Below, one piece after another: positions 10,061 to 18,385 of a stretch of 64,000 bases of DNA. The translations under genes were made by a program, and so were the position numbers. The notes below the pieces were generated by a model. It saw only the letters and a list, made by a program, of their open reading frames with translations, had not been told where the DNA came from and did no database searches. Position 1 is the first letter of the stretch; each line of letters opens with the position of its first letter. The stretch is from Fibrobacter sp. UWB10 (GTDB lineage: Bacteria > Fibrobacterota > Fibrobacteria > Fibrobacterales > Fibrobacteraceae): positions 372,001-436,000 of the forward strand of contig NZ_FXUE01000002.1 in assembly GCF_900182935.1 (NCBI RefSeq). The letters run 5' to 3'.

Positions 10061-10590
10061 AGTCGTTCCTTTCGAAAAATAAGTACAATGTCTTGACGTT
10101 GCTTGCCGTGCTTGCAATAATTGCCTTGCTCGCCTTTTGCATTGTTCCCAAGGCAGTCGTTTTTAGTGAACGCTTGACGTCGGTACGTTCCGAGGTGAAA
10201 ATAGCTGAGTCGATAGGGGACATGGTCGCATCTCCTGATTCGCTTATAGATGAATATCGTAAGGTCTCCTCGCAGATAGACCGATACGTGAACGCCAGGG
10301 CCACATCGTCAAGGATTCTCGCCTATATCCATGATACCGCCCAAAAGAAAAAAGTTTCGTTGCATGACCTTTCGACAGGTGAAATCAAACGGTCTTCGGG
10401 AAAAACTGAAATACCGGTGTCTTTCAGAATGAATGCCTCTTTTGCAGATATGCATGAGTTTGTTACAGAACTGGAAAACGGGATTTATTGTATACAATTG
10501 CACGACGTGAATATGAACCGTGAAGAAAGTGGCCGCGTGGATGTCTCGGTGCACCTTTCAGTTCTTAGCAAGGGAGTACCGAATGAATAA
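10057..10590 (+). CDS. PilO/GspM-like inner-membrane platform protein
   Basis: This 177-residue protein starts at a GTG overlapping the previous stop (GTGA). It has a short cytoplasmic N-terminus, a single membrane helix (about 12-31, LLAVLAIIALLAFCIV), then a coiled coil and a compact ferredoxin-like periplasmic domain. The segment around VSFRMNASFADMHEFVTELE matches the PilO pattern 'v.l.v.G.y..l..fl..le'. PilO/GspM partners with PilN/GspL in the alignment complex, which fits the gene order. The next gene starts 8 bases before its stop. Confidence 0.7.
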   Translation: MKSFLSKNKYNVLTLLAVLAIIALLAFCIVPKAVVFSERLTSVRSEVKIAESIGDMVASPDSLIDEYRKVSSQIDRYVNARATSSRILAYIHDTAQKKKVSLHDLSTGEIKRSSGKTEIPVSFRMNASFADMHEFVTELENGIYCIQLHDVNMNREESGRVDVSVHLSVLSKGVPNE

Positions 10591-11059
10591 ATTGATTGTA
10601 TTCATGGTTTCTCTAACGTTGCTTTTGTGGGGGATGTTTTTGTGGAAAATGTCCAACAATGTTAATGCCGGAAAATCCCCAAATACAGAAAATGTCGAAC
10701 AGGTGACGGCTGCTGGTTTTGACATGCAGGGAATGCTTTCGCTGTTGGAACCTCAGAAGAAACCTGCTGCCGATTTGCGCGATCCCTTTCTTACACCAAA
10801 GCGTTTTGCGCCTGCACCGAAACCCCAGCCCCGTGTTGTAAAGCCGAAGGTTGACACAGTCGTCCAACAAACTCCGCAACAGCCATTAATTACGCTTGAT
10901 GCTATTTTGCCAGGAGACAATCCCGTAGCGATTATCAAGTACCACGGTGAAACGGCTGTGGTAAGCGTTGGCCAGAAAATTTGGGATGTGGTTATCACTG
11001 CGATTGAGACGAATCGTGTGGTAATACGCTATGCCGGCGGAACATTTGAAATAAAGTGA
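10583..11059 (+). CDS. PilP/GspC-like alignment protein
   Basis: This 158-residue protein starts at the ATG at 10583, overlapping the previous gene by 8 bases; an upstream in-frame ATG would lie inside that gene. It has an N-terminal membrane helix (MNKLIVFMVSLTLLLWGMF), then a low-complexity linker with LRDPFLTP followed by Pro/Lys-rich sequence. The C-terminal beta domain (about 100-158) contains LDAILPGDNPVAIIKY and ends in VVIRYAGGTFEIK. That pattern matches the homology-region domain of PilP/GspC, which binds the secretin N0 domain. It closes the operon. Confidence 0.75.
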   Translation: MNKLIVFMVSLTLLLWGMFLWKMSNNVNAGKSPNTENVEQVTAAGFDMQGMLSLLEPQKKPAADLRDPFLTPKRFAPAPKPQPRVVKPKVDTVVQQTPQQPLITLDAILPGDNPVAIIKYHGETAVVSVGQKIWDVVITAIETNRVVIRYAGGTFEIK

Positions 11060-11141
11060 TTCTTTGGCGACATTTCCTGATTTGCTGAAAAAGATATAGT
11101 GCTAATCTTTTGCTATTATTTTAAGAATTAAGGGATGTTCT

Positions 11142-12290
11142 ATGAGCCTTGCGAAAGTCCTTTTTGTTTGCGATAAAAACGAGTGTACCAGTTTCGGGCG
11201 ATTGACGCTGAATCTGGTGAAGGCGGTGTCGGGAAAATTCGATGCCCATGTGCTTTGGCTCAAGACTCCCAAGTTCTTTGGTGAAGCCGATAAGAAAACG
11301 GCGACTTCGCAAGATTCGAACTATGTATCTCACGAAGTGTGGGCGAAATCGCTCTATACGGGATATTTGAGTTTTCGCGCACCGCTTAAAAAGCTGGTCA
11401 AGAAAATCCAGCCCGAAATCGTTTTCTTTATTCGGCCGGAACTCGGTTTCTTGGTGCCGGTGGTGAAGGGGCGCGCCAAGACGGTCATGTTTGTGCATGA
11501 TACCTTTGCCGAAACCTTGTACCCGAACAGCACGAAGTTCAAGCTGTTGAACCTGTTCTACATTCGCCCGACAGTCAAGGCGGACTTTTTCGTGTACAAT
11601 TCCAACTGGACTTGCGAACAAGCGGCGGACCATTTTGGCATAGAAATGTCGTCAAAGCCGGGAGCCGTCATCGGTTGCCCCATCGATAGCGCCTTGTTTA
11701 ACAAGCCCGAAACGAAACCGACGTTTGAAGAAAAGAAAGTTTTTCTGCGCAAGTACGGCATCAAGAATTTTGATGGCATGTGCCTGAACGTAAGCCTCGA
11801 TGAACCCCGCAAGAATATCGAGACTTTCTTTGAAATGGCGCGCCTCAGGCCGCATGTGGCCTTTGTGCGAGTTGGCAAGTTCTCTGAACGCCTGCGTGCC
11901 ATCGTGAATGAAAAGAAACTTTATAACGTTTATCACTTTAGCGAATTCAAGGCGCATGAACTGCGCGACTTTTATCGCCACGCAGACTTGATGGTGTATC
12001 CGTCGCTTTTAGAAGGCTTCGGCCTTCCGCCTATCGAAGCGATTGCTTGCGGAACGCCTGCGCTCTGCGCCGCAACCTCAGCAGTCAAGGAAAATCTTGA
12101 CGGAGTTTGCCCGCTGATCAATCCGCCGACGGATGCCGAGGCATACGCCCGCGTGATCGATCGCGTGCTCGCTGGCGAAAACGTGCTCGATGAATCTAAT
12201 GCAAAAAAACTCCTGGAACATTGTTCCATGGAGTCATTCAGCAAACGAGTTGTCGACTTTTTTAATTCTATTTCCGGCGCCACACCTTAA
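11142..12290 (+). CDS. Glycosyltransferase, GT-B fold (family 1/GT4)
   Basis: This 382-residue protein has the two-Rossmann-domain layout of GT4 enzymes. The nucleotide-sugar binding motif EGFGLPPIEAIACGTPAL (about 290-307) has the E-x7-E signature. The N-terminal half contains a plausible acceptor domain, including VMFVHDTFAETLYPN. It probably transfers a sugar to a surface polysaccharide or lipid carrier at the cytoplasmic face of the membrane. It stands alone on the plus strand and its 3' end overlaps the converging gene at 12268-12954 by 23 bases. Donor and acceptor cannot be read from sequence. Confidence 0.85.
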   Translation: MSLAKVLFVCDKNECTSFGRLTLNLVKAVSGKFDAHVLWLKTPKFFGEADKKTATSQDSNYVSHEVWAKSLYTGYLSFRAPLKKLVKKIQPEIVFFIRPELGFLVPVVKGRAKTVMFVHDTFAETLYPNSTKFKLLNLFYIRPTVKADFFVYNSNWTCEQAADHFGIEMSSKPGAVIGCPIDSALFNKPETKPTFEEKKVFLRKYGIKNFDGMCLNVSLDEPRKNIETFFEMARLRPHVAFVRVGKFSERLRAIVNEKKLYNVYHFSEFKAHELRDFYRHADLMVYPSLLEGFGLPPIEAIACGTPALCAATSAVKENLDGVCPLINPPTDAEAYARVIDRVLAGENVLDESNAKKLLEHCSMESFSKRVVDFFNSISGATP

Positions 12291-12954
12291 TCAGGCTGTG
12301 GTTCTTTCTGGTTGCAAGCCAAAGCGTCGGCCAAATCAGAATGATATCGCGAATCAGGCTTGTCCAGGCTTCGGCCTTGTCGTGGGCATCGCCGTCTTCA
12401 AGCTCAAAGCAACCGCAAGTGATTCCGAGGTCGTTGCCCAAGGCCCAAGTGAGGGCGATGATAAAGCTCACGAACATCCAGAAAATCGCAAATGCCGATT
12501 CACGCACGAACGGCGTTACAATCATCGCAAGCCCGAACCAGAATTCAAACTGCGGGTACACCAGGGCAAAGAAGTTGTTCACGCTTTCCAAGTGCAAAGC
12601 GGGGAAGAACTGGTACTGCGCCACAAGGACAGCAAACTGGTGCGGGTCCTGAATCTTGTAAATGCTCGCGAAAATGAACATGCCGCCAATGCCCACGCGG
12701 AACAGCGTTTCGAGGGCTCGGATGGCAAAGTCCTTTTGCAGGCGGTAAGCCGGAACGCAAATGCCCGTGGCGATAATGATGGCGGCAAGACCCACATGAA
12801 TATTGTAGCGGTAAGCCTTTGGCCAAATGTCAATCAGCCAGTCTTGGTCGGTAAAAGTCAAGAACGATTCCGGGAACGAAATTTCGGCAACACCGATAGC
12901 TACCAGAATCGAGGCTACAACGAGCAGTACTGCAGAGATAATCGTCTTCTTCAT
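12268..12954 (-). CDS. MauE/DoxX-like integral membrane protein
   Basis: This 228-residue protein has five to six predicted membrane helices: about 4-22, 50-68, 90-110, 128-150, 158-176 and 198-216. The motif GITCGCFEL after a helix (about 178) matches the 'CGCFG' motif of MauE/DoxX redox-associated proteins, whose cysteines are thought to take part in thiol chemistry. The start codon touches the end of the small upstream gene (shared base at 12954), so the two form an operon. The partner protein is not seen nearby, so the substrate is unknown. Confidence 0.7.
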   Translation of the reverse strand: MKKTIISAVLLVVASILVAIGVAEISFPESFLTFTDQDWLIDIWPKAYRYNIHVGLAAIIIATGICVPAYRLQKDFAIRALETLFRVGIGGMFIFASIYKIQDPHQFAVLVAQYQFFPALHLESVNNFFALVYPQFEFWFGLAMIVTPFVRESAFAIFWMFVSFIIALTWALGNDLGITCGCFELEDGDAHDKAEAWTSLIRDIILIWPTLWLATRKNHSLIKVWRRK

Positions 12955-13154
12955 TACAGCACCTCGTCCGGCTTGGCAAGAATTTCCTGGCTGCCGATCC
13001 AGTCGACCGACTTGGAGTCTTCAACGCGAATGTTGTTGATAACGGCAAGCGCAATGCAGAATGCGGCAATCCCCAAAAGAACAATCCAGTTCAGGGATTT
13101 TAAATAGTTTTTAGTGTAATCGAAAACGTTAAGAGCTATAGATTTCATATCCAT
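12954..13154 (-). CDS. Small single-pass membrane protein
   Basis: This is a short protein of about 66 residues, with alternative ATG starts at 13163 and 13148. One helix (LNWIVLLGIAAFCIALAVI) crosses the membrane, with a short C-terminal tail (SVDWIGSQEILAKPDEVL). Its stop overlaps the start of the MauE-like gene, which supports real translation. No Shine-Dalgarno is obvious. I do not recognise the family; it may assist the MauE-like protein. Confidence 0.55.
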   Translation of the reverse strand: MDMKSIALNVFDYTKNYLKSLNWIVLLGIAAFCIALAVINNIRVEDSKSVDWIGSQEILAKPDEVL

Positions 13155-13174
13155 AAGATACAAAATCTTTGGTC

Positions 13175-14860
13175 TTACTTAGTCCACAGGCTCTTTTCTT
13201 TTTCAATAAACTTCACGAATTCTTCGGGGGGCACGGGTTTCGAGAAGTAGTATCCCTGAATCACGTCGCAACCCATTCTCTTAAGGGTCTGCAGCTGGGA
13301 TTCCGTTTCGACGCCCTCGGCAACGCAGGGAACTTTCAAGAATTTCGCAATGTCGATAATCAATTCGACCATTCGCTTGTTCTTTTCGTGCTTTTCCATG
13401 TTGCGCACAAAGGACATGTCAATCTTTAGAATGTCGATCGGGAGTTCTGTGAGCATGCCGAGCGAAGAGTATCCGGTTCCAAAGTCGTCCATTTCGATAT
13501 GGAATCCTTTACTGCGCATGCTGTTTAAAACATCAATCAGGCCTTGGGCGTTGTCAGAATAAGCGCTTTCGGTAATCTCGATCATGTATTCGTTGGGCGT
13601 AAGCTTGTTCTGTTCTAGAATGTTGCAGAACTTGTTTTCGAGCTCGGGGTCGTAAATGTCGATGCGAGATACGTTTACCGAAACCGGGACCGTAAAGTCA
13701 AATTCGTCTTTCCAACGACGGATTTGGGCGGCAGCCTCGTTCCATACATAGTTGTCGACCATCTGGATTAGGCCGTTTGATTCGAACAGGGGAATAAAGT
13801 CGCCCGGGTTGATAAAACCGAGTGAGGGGTGAATCCAGCGGATAAGGGCTTCGGCGCTGCGCAGGTGCGGCTTATCGCCTTGAATGGCGTACTTCGGCTG
13901 GTAGTAGACCTTTAAGTCCTTATGTTCAATTGCATCGTAAATGTCACGAATCAGGCGCTCTTCACGCAAGTGCTTGCTATGCAGTCCGCTGTTGTAGAAT
14001 GCAATCGAATTCGTGAAATTCCCGCCAATGCGGTCGCAAGCGTTTTTGGCGCGGTCAAACCAAGATTCGGGGTCCAAGTTTCGTTCGACATATTGCCATA
14101 CACCGATTCGAATACGGATGTTGTTGACTTTGGCGACCTTTGCAAGCATGCTTTGGAGTGCTTCTTGTAAATCCCCGTAATTTTCCTGGTGAATGCAGTA
14201 AACGTAAAATACGTCGGCTCCTGCTCGACAGGCGATCGCGTTCAGGGTTGCAAGTGTTTGCTGTAGGTAGTTGCCGATTTGCGAAAGAATTTGGTCGCCG
14301 ACTCCACGTCCGTAAATTTCGTTAATCAGTCGAAAGTGCTCTATATCGATAACGATGGCGTCGCGGTCTGACCCCATGTCCAGGGGCATAATCTGCTTCA
14401 GGTATTCAAAGAAGTAGTCAATGGTATAAAGCCCCGTGAGTTTGTCCTTTTCGGTCTGTTGCACCAGGTTCTTGCTTTCGTACAGCGCCATGGTGTGCTC
14501 GCAACGGGCGAGAATAACGTCGGGGGAGTTCAGGGGCTTTCGTATAAATTCGTCGGCGCCCAGTTTGTAACACCCGTTGTCATCGCCTTCTCCTGTAATG
14601 ACGATAACGGGAATGTTCTGCAAAAAGCTTTGGGCGCTTCGTTGCTTTAAAAATTCGATGCAGGCGTCGTCGGGCAGTTCCAGTTCTAGTAAAATAAGGG
14701 AATAGGTCGTGGGGGCGTCCATCAACAAAAGCAAGGCTTCTTGCGTATTGCCGACTACGGTGATATTGTAAGACTCTTCCAGGACATTCTGGAGAATTTC
14801 CTGGCAATTCGGATCGTCTTCGATCACCATTATATTTTGTCTACTCTTAAACGAGGCCAT
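13175..14860 (-). CDS. REC-GGDEF-EAL protein, probable cyclic-di-GMP phosphodiesterase
   Basis: This 561-residue protein has three domains. The receiver domain (about 10-125) keeps the acidic pocket (EDD, 14-16), the Thr (VITGEG) and the Lys (RKPL). Its phosphoacceptor position is Glu59 (LLELELP) instead of Asp. The GGDEF domain (about 135-290) reads RAGADVF where RYGGDEF is expected, so it should not make cyclic-di-GMP. The EAL domain (about 305-555) has EALIRW, DDFGTGYSSL, KIDMSFV, AEGVET and QGYYFSKP, the residues of an active phosphodiesterase. It is probably a cytoplasmic enzyme that breaks down cyclic-di-GMP and affects attachment or surface polysaccharide. The receiver may be permanently in an 'on'-like state. 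Confidence 0.9.
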   Translation of the reverse strand: MASFKSRQNIMVIEDDPNCQEILQNVLEESYNITVVGNTQEALLLLMDAPTTYSLILLELELPDDACIEFLKQRSAQSFLQNIPVIVITGEGDDNGCYKLGADEFIRKPLNSPDVILARCEHTMALYESKNLVQQTEKDKLTGLYTIDYFFEYLKQIMPLDMGSDRDAIVIDIEHFRLINEIYGRGVGDQILSQIGNYLQQTLATLNAIACRAGADVFYVYCIHQENYGDLQEALQSMLAKVAKVNNIRIRIGVWQYVERNLDPESWFDRAKNACDRIGGNFTNSIAFYNSGLHSKHLREERLIRDIYDAIEHKDLKVYYQPKYAIQGDKPHLRSAEALIRWIHPSLGFINPGDFIPLFESNGLIQMVDNYVWNEAAAQIRRWKDEFDFTVPVSVNVSRIDIYDPELENKFCNILEQNKLTPNEYMIEITESAYSDNAQGLIDVLNSMRSKGFHIEMDDFGTGYSSLGMLTELPIDILKIDMSFVRNMEKHEKNKRMVELIIDIAKFLKVPCVAEGVETESQLQTLKRMGCDVIQGYYFSKPVPPEEFVKFIEKEKSLWTK

Positions 14861-14922
14861 CGTATTTTCTCACTTCGTAAGATAAATATATGTTTTTGGC
14901 GGCCGTCTTTTTTTGTGAATGC

Positions 14923-14952
14923 AAAAAAAAACACCCTGCCGAAGCAGGGTGT
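14923..14952 (-). terminator. Rho-independent terminator of rpsD
   Basis: Read on the minus strand, ACACCCTGC and GCAGGGTGT form a perfect 9-bp stem around a TTCG tetraloop, followed by a run of nine T. It lies 25 bases after the rpsD stop. Confidence 0.9.
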
Positions 14953-14976
14953 CCAAACTCTTGGTTTGAGTGGTTA

Positions 14977-15582
14977 CTACCTGGAGTAGTATTCCACGAC
15001 GAGCTGTTCTTCCAGCTTGACCGGAATCTGTTCGCGGAGCGGGAGCTTCACGAGCGTGCCTTCCATCTTGCCGGCGTCGACAGTCACGTATTCAGGGACA
15101 GCCGGAGCGTTAGCAATGGCTTCCTTGATCTGCACGTGTTCCTTAGAGCCTTCGCGAACTGCAATCACGTCACCGGCCTTGATCTGGCGAGACGGAGAGT
15201 AGCTGCGGACACCGTTCACGGTGAAGTGACCGTGAGCGACATACTGGCGAGCTGCAAAAATCGTGCGAGCAAAACCCATGCGGTAGACAAGGGCGTCAAG
15301 ACGGGTTTCGAGCAAGATCATCAGGTTGTCACCAGCAGAACCGGCGCGACGGTTGGCTTCGTCATAAGCCTTGGCCAACTGAGCTTCGGAAATGTTGTAG
15401 GTGAAACGCAGACGCTGCTTTTCGACGAGCTGCTGCTTGTACACGGAAGAAGACTTCTTGCGGGTCTGGCCATGCTGGCCGGGTGCAAAGTTACGGCGAT
15501 CGAGAGCCTTCTGAGTCTTCTGAGAGACGGCGAGTCCGAGAGAACGGGCTACCTTACCTTTTGGTCCACGGAAAGAGGACAT
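14977..15582 (-). CDS. rpsD: 30S ribosomal protein S4
   Basis: This 201-residue protein, beginning MSSFRGPKGKVARSLG, matches the S4 N-terminus. It has the conserved RRNFAPGQHG stretch and the S4 RNA-binding domain (about 90-155, including RLDALVYRMGFA and RQYVAHGHFTVNG). It nucleates assembly of the small subunit body. I chose the ATG at 15582; an in-frame start 66 bases upstream would add a tail absent from the family. The gene is monocistronic here, away from the alpha operon, with its own promoter and terminator. The N-terminal zinc-binding cysteines of some S4 proteins are absent. Confidence 0.95.
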   Translation of the reverse strand: MSSFRGPKGKVARSLGLAVSQKTQKALDRRNFAPGQHGQTRKKSSSVYKQQLVEKQRLRFTYNISEAQLAKAYDEANRRAGSAGDNLMILLETRLDALVYRMGFARTIFAARQYVAHGHFTVNGVRSYSPSRQIKAGDVIAVREGSKEHVQIKEAIANAPAVPEYVTVDAGKMEGTLVKLPLREQIPVKLEEQLVVEYYSR

Positions 15583-15662
15583 TTTTACCTCGTTAAAGGA
15601 AGCTCTTTGGTTAACATGCATGTTGGCAGAGCTTGGCGCGACATGCACTCATTGGTGCGACA

Positions 15663-15691
15663 TATATAGAAATAAATCTGCCGTTTTTCAA
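15663..15691 (-). promoter_or_regulatory. Probable sigma-70 promoter of rpsD
   Basis: On the minus strand TTGAAA (15691-15686) is followed after 17 bases by TATATA (15668-15663). This is close to consensus with ideal spacing. It would give a leader of about 75 bases before the rpsD ATG. Confidence 0.6.
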
Positions 15692-15754
15692 CTGAATCAC
15701 CCCAAAAACAGCCCGAACCACCCCTTTAGGTCGCCACTTTATTATATTAGGGCC

Positions 15755-16180
15755 ATGGATTGGAACGAAAATCAGCTAAAAGAACCGCGTTTGATTGATA
15801 TCCCTATTGCCCACGACCAGCGGGGTAACCTGAGTGTGGTCGAGGGGGGCGAACTGGTGCCCTTCGATATCAAGCGCGTGTATTACCTGTATGACGTTCC
15901 CGGTGGAACGACCCGTGGTGGGCATGCTCATCGTAACTTGCGTCAGCTGATTATTGCCGCTAGTGGCAGTTTTGACGTGATTTTGGATGACGGCAAGAAA
16001 CGTTCCAAGTATTCTTTGAACCGTTCTTACCATGGTCTTTATATTCCGACTATGCACTGGCGTGAAATCGAAAACTTCTCGTCGGGCGCGGTGTGTATGG
16101 TGCTTGCGTCGGAACATTACGATGAATCCGACTACATCTACGATTACGAAGACTTTGTAAAAGAGGTCGGCAAGATTTAA
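15755..16180 (+). CDS. FdtA/QdtA-like dTDP-6-deoxyhexose 3,4-ketoisomerase
   Basis: This 141-residue cupin shows the family motifs: DQRGNLSVVEGG, RVYYLYDVP, then RGGHAHRNLRQLIIAASG with the catalytic His pair, and LYIPTMHWREIENFS. FdtA/QdtA convert dTDP-4-keto-6-deoxyglucose to a 3-keto sugar, which a PLP transaminase then aminates. That transaminase is encoded at 17267-18385. I chose the ATG at 15755 because upstream in-frame sequence does not look coding. The epimerisation outcome (Fuc3N or Qui3N type) cannot be told. Confidence 0.85.
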   Translation: MDWNENQLKEPRLIDIPIAHDQRGNLSVVEGGELVPFDIKRVYYLYDVPGGTTRGGHAHRNLRQLIIAASGSFDVILDDGKKRSKYSLNRSYHGLYIPTMHWREIENFSSGAVCMVLASEHYDESDYIYDYEDFVKEVGKI

Positions 16181-16223
16181 TATGAAATGTGTAATCTCAC
16201 ATTCCACATTTCACATTTTACAT
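16181..16223. repeat. Short ACATT-type tandem/inverted repeat between convergent genes
   Basis: The gap holds GAAATGTG at the left and CACATTTC at the right, with further ACATT units between them. It could form a weak hairpin between the two converging genes. No T-run terminator is evident. Confidence 0.4.
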
Positions 16224-17180
16224 CTATTTTTCGAACCTGGTATTTACGCAGGGGAGTGCTCCGAACGATTCCTTGAAATGGTAAAGGTTTTCGTTTAAGT
16301 ATTCGCCGCCATCTTCGGTAGAAATACCCCACGAAAAATTCTTAGCTCCGTTGCGGGCCGCTTCGCGCAAGGCATTTATGAGCATTGCGGTTGATGCATT
16401 TGTATCTCGCTGGCTGTCGTCGGGCGCAAGATACTGGAAATGGTATACCTTGGCTTGCTTGAAAACAAAAATCATCATGCCCGACAGATAAACGCCGTCT
16501 TTCCATACCCCGCGGAATAAAATTTCTTCGGGGAATCTTTGCTTTAAATCGCGCAGCTCGGCAATCGTATGCACGGGCTTCGTGTTGTGACGCGCTTTGG
16601 AAAGAGTCAGGAACTCGTAGAATTTTTCCATTTCGGAATCAGGAAGTTCGCCGTAAGTCAAGCCGTATTTTTCGGTTTGCCTAAAGCTGTAACGGCATTT
16701 CCCGTTGCAATTTTCCAAGGGGTCAGTGAGTTCGCTTAACGGCGTGAAACAGCTGAGTTCGGAATGTCTGCTGTAGCCCTTGTGCTCTAGAGCGTAGTCC
16801 AACAAGTCTGTTGGCGCTGTAGCAAAAAGCGGTGCAGTGGGTTTTAACACAATGCCCTTGAAATGGGAGACGATATAGTTGTCGATTTCGTCTAGAATTT
16901 TAAGGACTTTTCCGCCGGAATAAAAATCTTTCGAAATGATGGGGCCACCAAAGGTGGTGCCCTGATGCGATACGAATTTGCCGTCTATGTTGCAACCGGG
17001 AACGACCGCGGCGATCACTCCGCTTTTCTCGATAAAGAAAGAGGCGTCTGTAAAGCGCCCTTCAGGGTGGTAATTCAAGAATTTGCGCGTTTGCAAAAAA
17101 GTCCCGTTCATGGATTCTTCCATGACAAATCGATCCCAGCGGGATTCTCTTTCGGGGCTGTAAGGCAAAATTTCGTACAT
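16224..17180 (-). CDS. FemAB/GNAT-type acyltransferase
   Basis: This 318-residue protein has two GNAT-like halves. The N-terminal part contains GTFLQTRKFLNYHP and the C-terminal part contains VYHFQYLAPDDSQ and LREAARNGAKNFSWGIST, as in the FemAB/FmhB and 'lipid II:glycine' family. Members transfer aminoacyl or acyl groups to peptidoglycan or to amino sugars. It lies between the ketoisomerase and transaminase genes but on the opposite strand, in the place where an Fdt-type cluster usually has an N-acetyltransferase. It may therefore acylate the 3-amino sugar; this is inferred from context. No membrane helix or signal peptide is seen. Confidence 0.7.
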   Translation of the reverse strand: MYEILPYSPERESRWDRFVMEESMNGTFLQTRKFLNYHPEGRFTDASFFIEKSGVIAAVVPGCNIDGKFVSHQGTTFGGPIISKDFYSGGKVLKILDEIDNYIVSHFKGIVLKPTAPLFATAPTDLLDYALEHKGYSRHSELSCFTPLSELTDPLENCNGKCRYSFRQTEKYGLTYGELPDSEMEKFYEFLTLSKARHNTKPVHTIAELRDLKQRFPEEILFRGVWKDGVYLSGMMIFVFKQAKVYHFQYLAPDDSQRDTNASTAMLINALREAARNGAKNFSWGISTEDGGEYLNENLYHFKESFGALPCVNTRFEK

Positions 17181-17206
17181 ATCCTTTAAAATAGTAAATT
17201 CCTAAC

Positions 17207-17246
17207 CACTAATCACTGTCTACTGTCTACTTTCTACATCCTACTA
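17207..17246. repeat. Pyrimidine-rich CTAC repeat upstream of fdtB-like gene
   Basis: Repeated units of the form ACTGTCTACT-GTCTACTTTCTAC fill the gap just upstream of the start at 17267. The same unit recurs at 24174-24202 and 48842-48868. Confidence 0.6.
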
Positions 17247-17266
17247 TTTTTCTATTTTCTCAAACA

Positions 17267-18385
17267 ATGATGAATGTCCCGTTTTATTCGCTGGATTATG
17301 TGAATCGCGCTTTAGGCGATGCCCTGCGCGAGTCTTTTTCTGATGTTCTTGATTCAAAGTGGTTTATTCGCGGAAATCGCTGCCGCGAGTTTGAAGACGC
17401 CTTTGCCGCCTATTGCGGGAAAAAGGCATGTGTCGGAGTCGGAAATGGGCTTGACGCTTTGACCTTGATGCTGAAGGCTTCGATTATCCTGGGGCGTATT
17501 GCCGAAGGCGACGAAGTGATTGTGCCGGCGAATACCTTTGTGGCGACTGTTTTGGCGGTGCGTGCCGCAGGACTTGTTCCTGTTTTGGTTGAACCGGATC
17601 CTGTAACTTGCAATCTGAATGTGCAACACTTGCAAGAGGCGTGCTCTGAAAAGACCCGCGCTATTATCGCGGTGCATTTGTATGGCCGCTTGGCAGATAT
17701 GCCTGCAATTTGTGAATTTGCAAAGGCGAAAGGCTTGCTCGTATTCGAAGATGCGGCCCAAGCTCACGGAGCTTGCGGCGAGTCCTATTCGTCTAATGCT
17801 GCGGCCTATAGCTTTTATCCGACCAAAAACCTCGGCGCCATGGGCGATGGGGGAGCGGTAGTAACCGATGACGTAGAACTTGCCCAAGTGGTAAAGTCTC
17901 TCGGTAATTACGGCTCTGTCGAAAAGTATGTGAACGAATTTGTAGGCGTAAATTCCCGCCTCGACGAGGTTCAGGCTGCGGTACTGCTGGCAAAGCTCCC
18001 GCATCTGGATTCCTGGAACAAGCGCCGTCAAGAAATTGCGGCCCGCTATTGTGCCGAAATCAAGAACCCGTTGGTGCGTGTGACTCTAGTTCCTGCGAAT
18101 CCGCAGTCGCATGTATGGCACGTGTTCCCGGTATTTTGCGAAACTCGAGATGATTTGCAAATGTTCTTGAAAGGTCGCGGTGTAGAAACGCTGATTCATT
18201 ATCCGATTCCGCCGCATTTGCAGCAAGCCTTTAGTGGGTCAACATCCCGTGGGGAACTTCGTCACGGAAAACTTCCGGTTGCCGAAAGACTTGCAAAGAC
18301 CGAACTCAGCATTCCCATGGGTCCGTCCATGACCGAAGATCAAGTTTCCTATGTCGTAGAATCGCTCAATGCCTATGCCCGCTAA
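17267..18385 (+). CDS. DegT/DnrJ/EryC1 sugar aminotransferase (FdtB/QdtB-like)
   Basis: This 372-residue PLP enzyme makes a dTDP-3-amino-3,6-dideoxyhexose from the 3-keto sugar. The N-terminus (VPFYSLDYVNRALGD) is typical of the QdtB/FdtB branch. Other family marks are VGVGNGLDALTLML, DEVIVPANTFVATVLA, FEDAAQAHGA, and SFYPTKNLGAMGDGGAV with the Schiff-base Lys. It pairs with the ketoisomerase at 15755. Its end overlaps the flippase start by 17 bases, so the two are coupled. No Shine-Dalgarno is visible, only the CTAC repeat; ATGs at 17267 and 17270 are equivalent candidates. Confidence 0.9.
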   Translation: MMNVPFYSLDYVNRALGDALRESFSDVLDSKWFIRGNRCREFEDAFAAYCGKKACVGVGNGLDALTLMLKASIILGRIAEGDEVIVPANTFVATVLAVRAAGLVPVLVEPDPVTCNLNVQHLQEACSEKTRAIIAVHLYGRLADMPAICEFAKAKGLLVFEDAAQAHGACGESYSSNAAAYSFYPTKNLGAMGDGGAVVTDDVELAQVVKSLGNYGSVEKYVNEFVGVNSRLDEVQAAVLLAKLPHLDSWNKRRQEIAARYCAEIKNPLVRVTLVPANPQSHVWHVFPVFCETRDDLQMFLKGRGVETLIHYPIPPHLQQAFSGSTSRGELRHGKLPVAERLAKTELSIPMGPSMTEDQVSYVVESLNAYAR

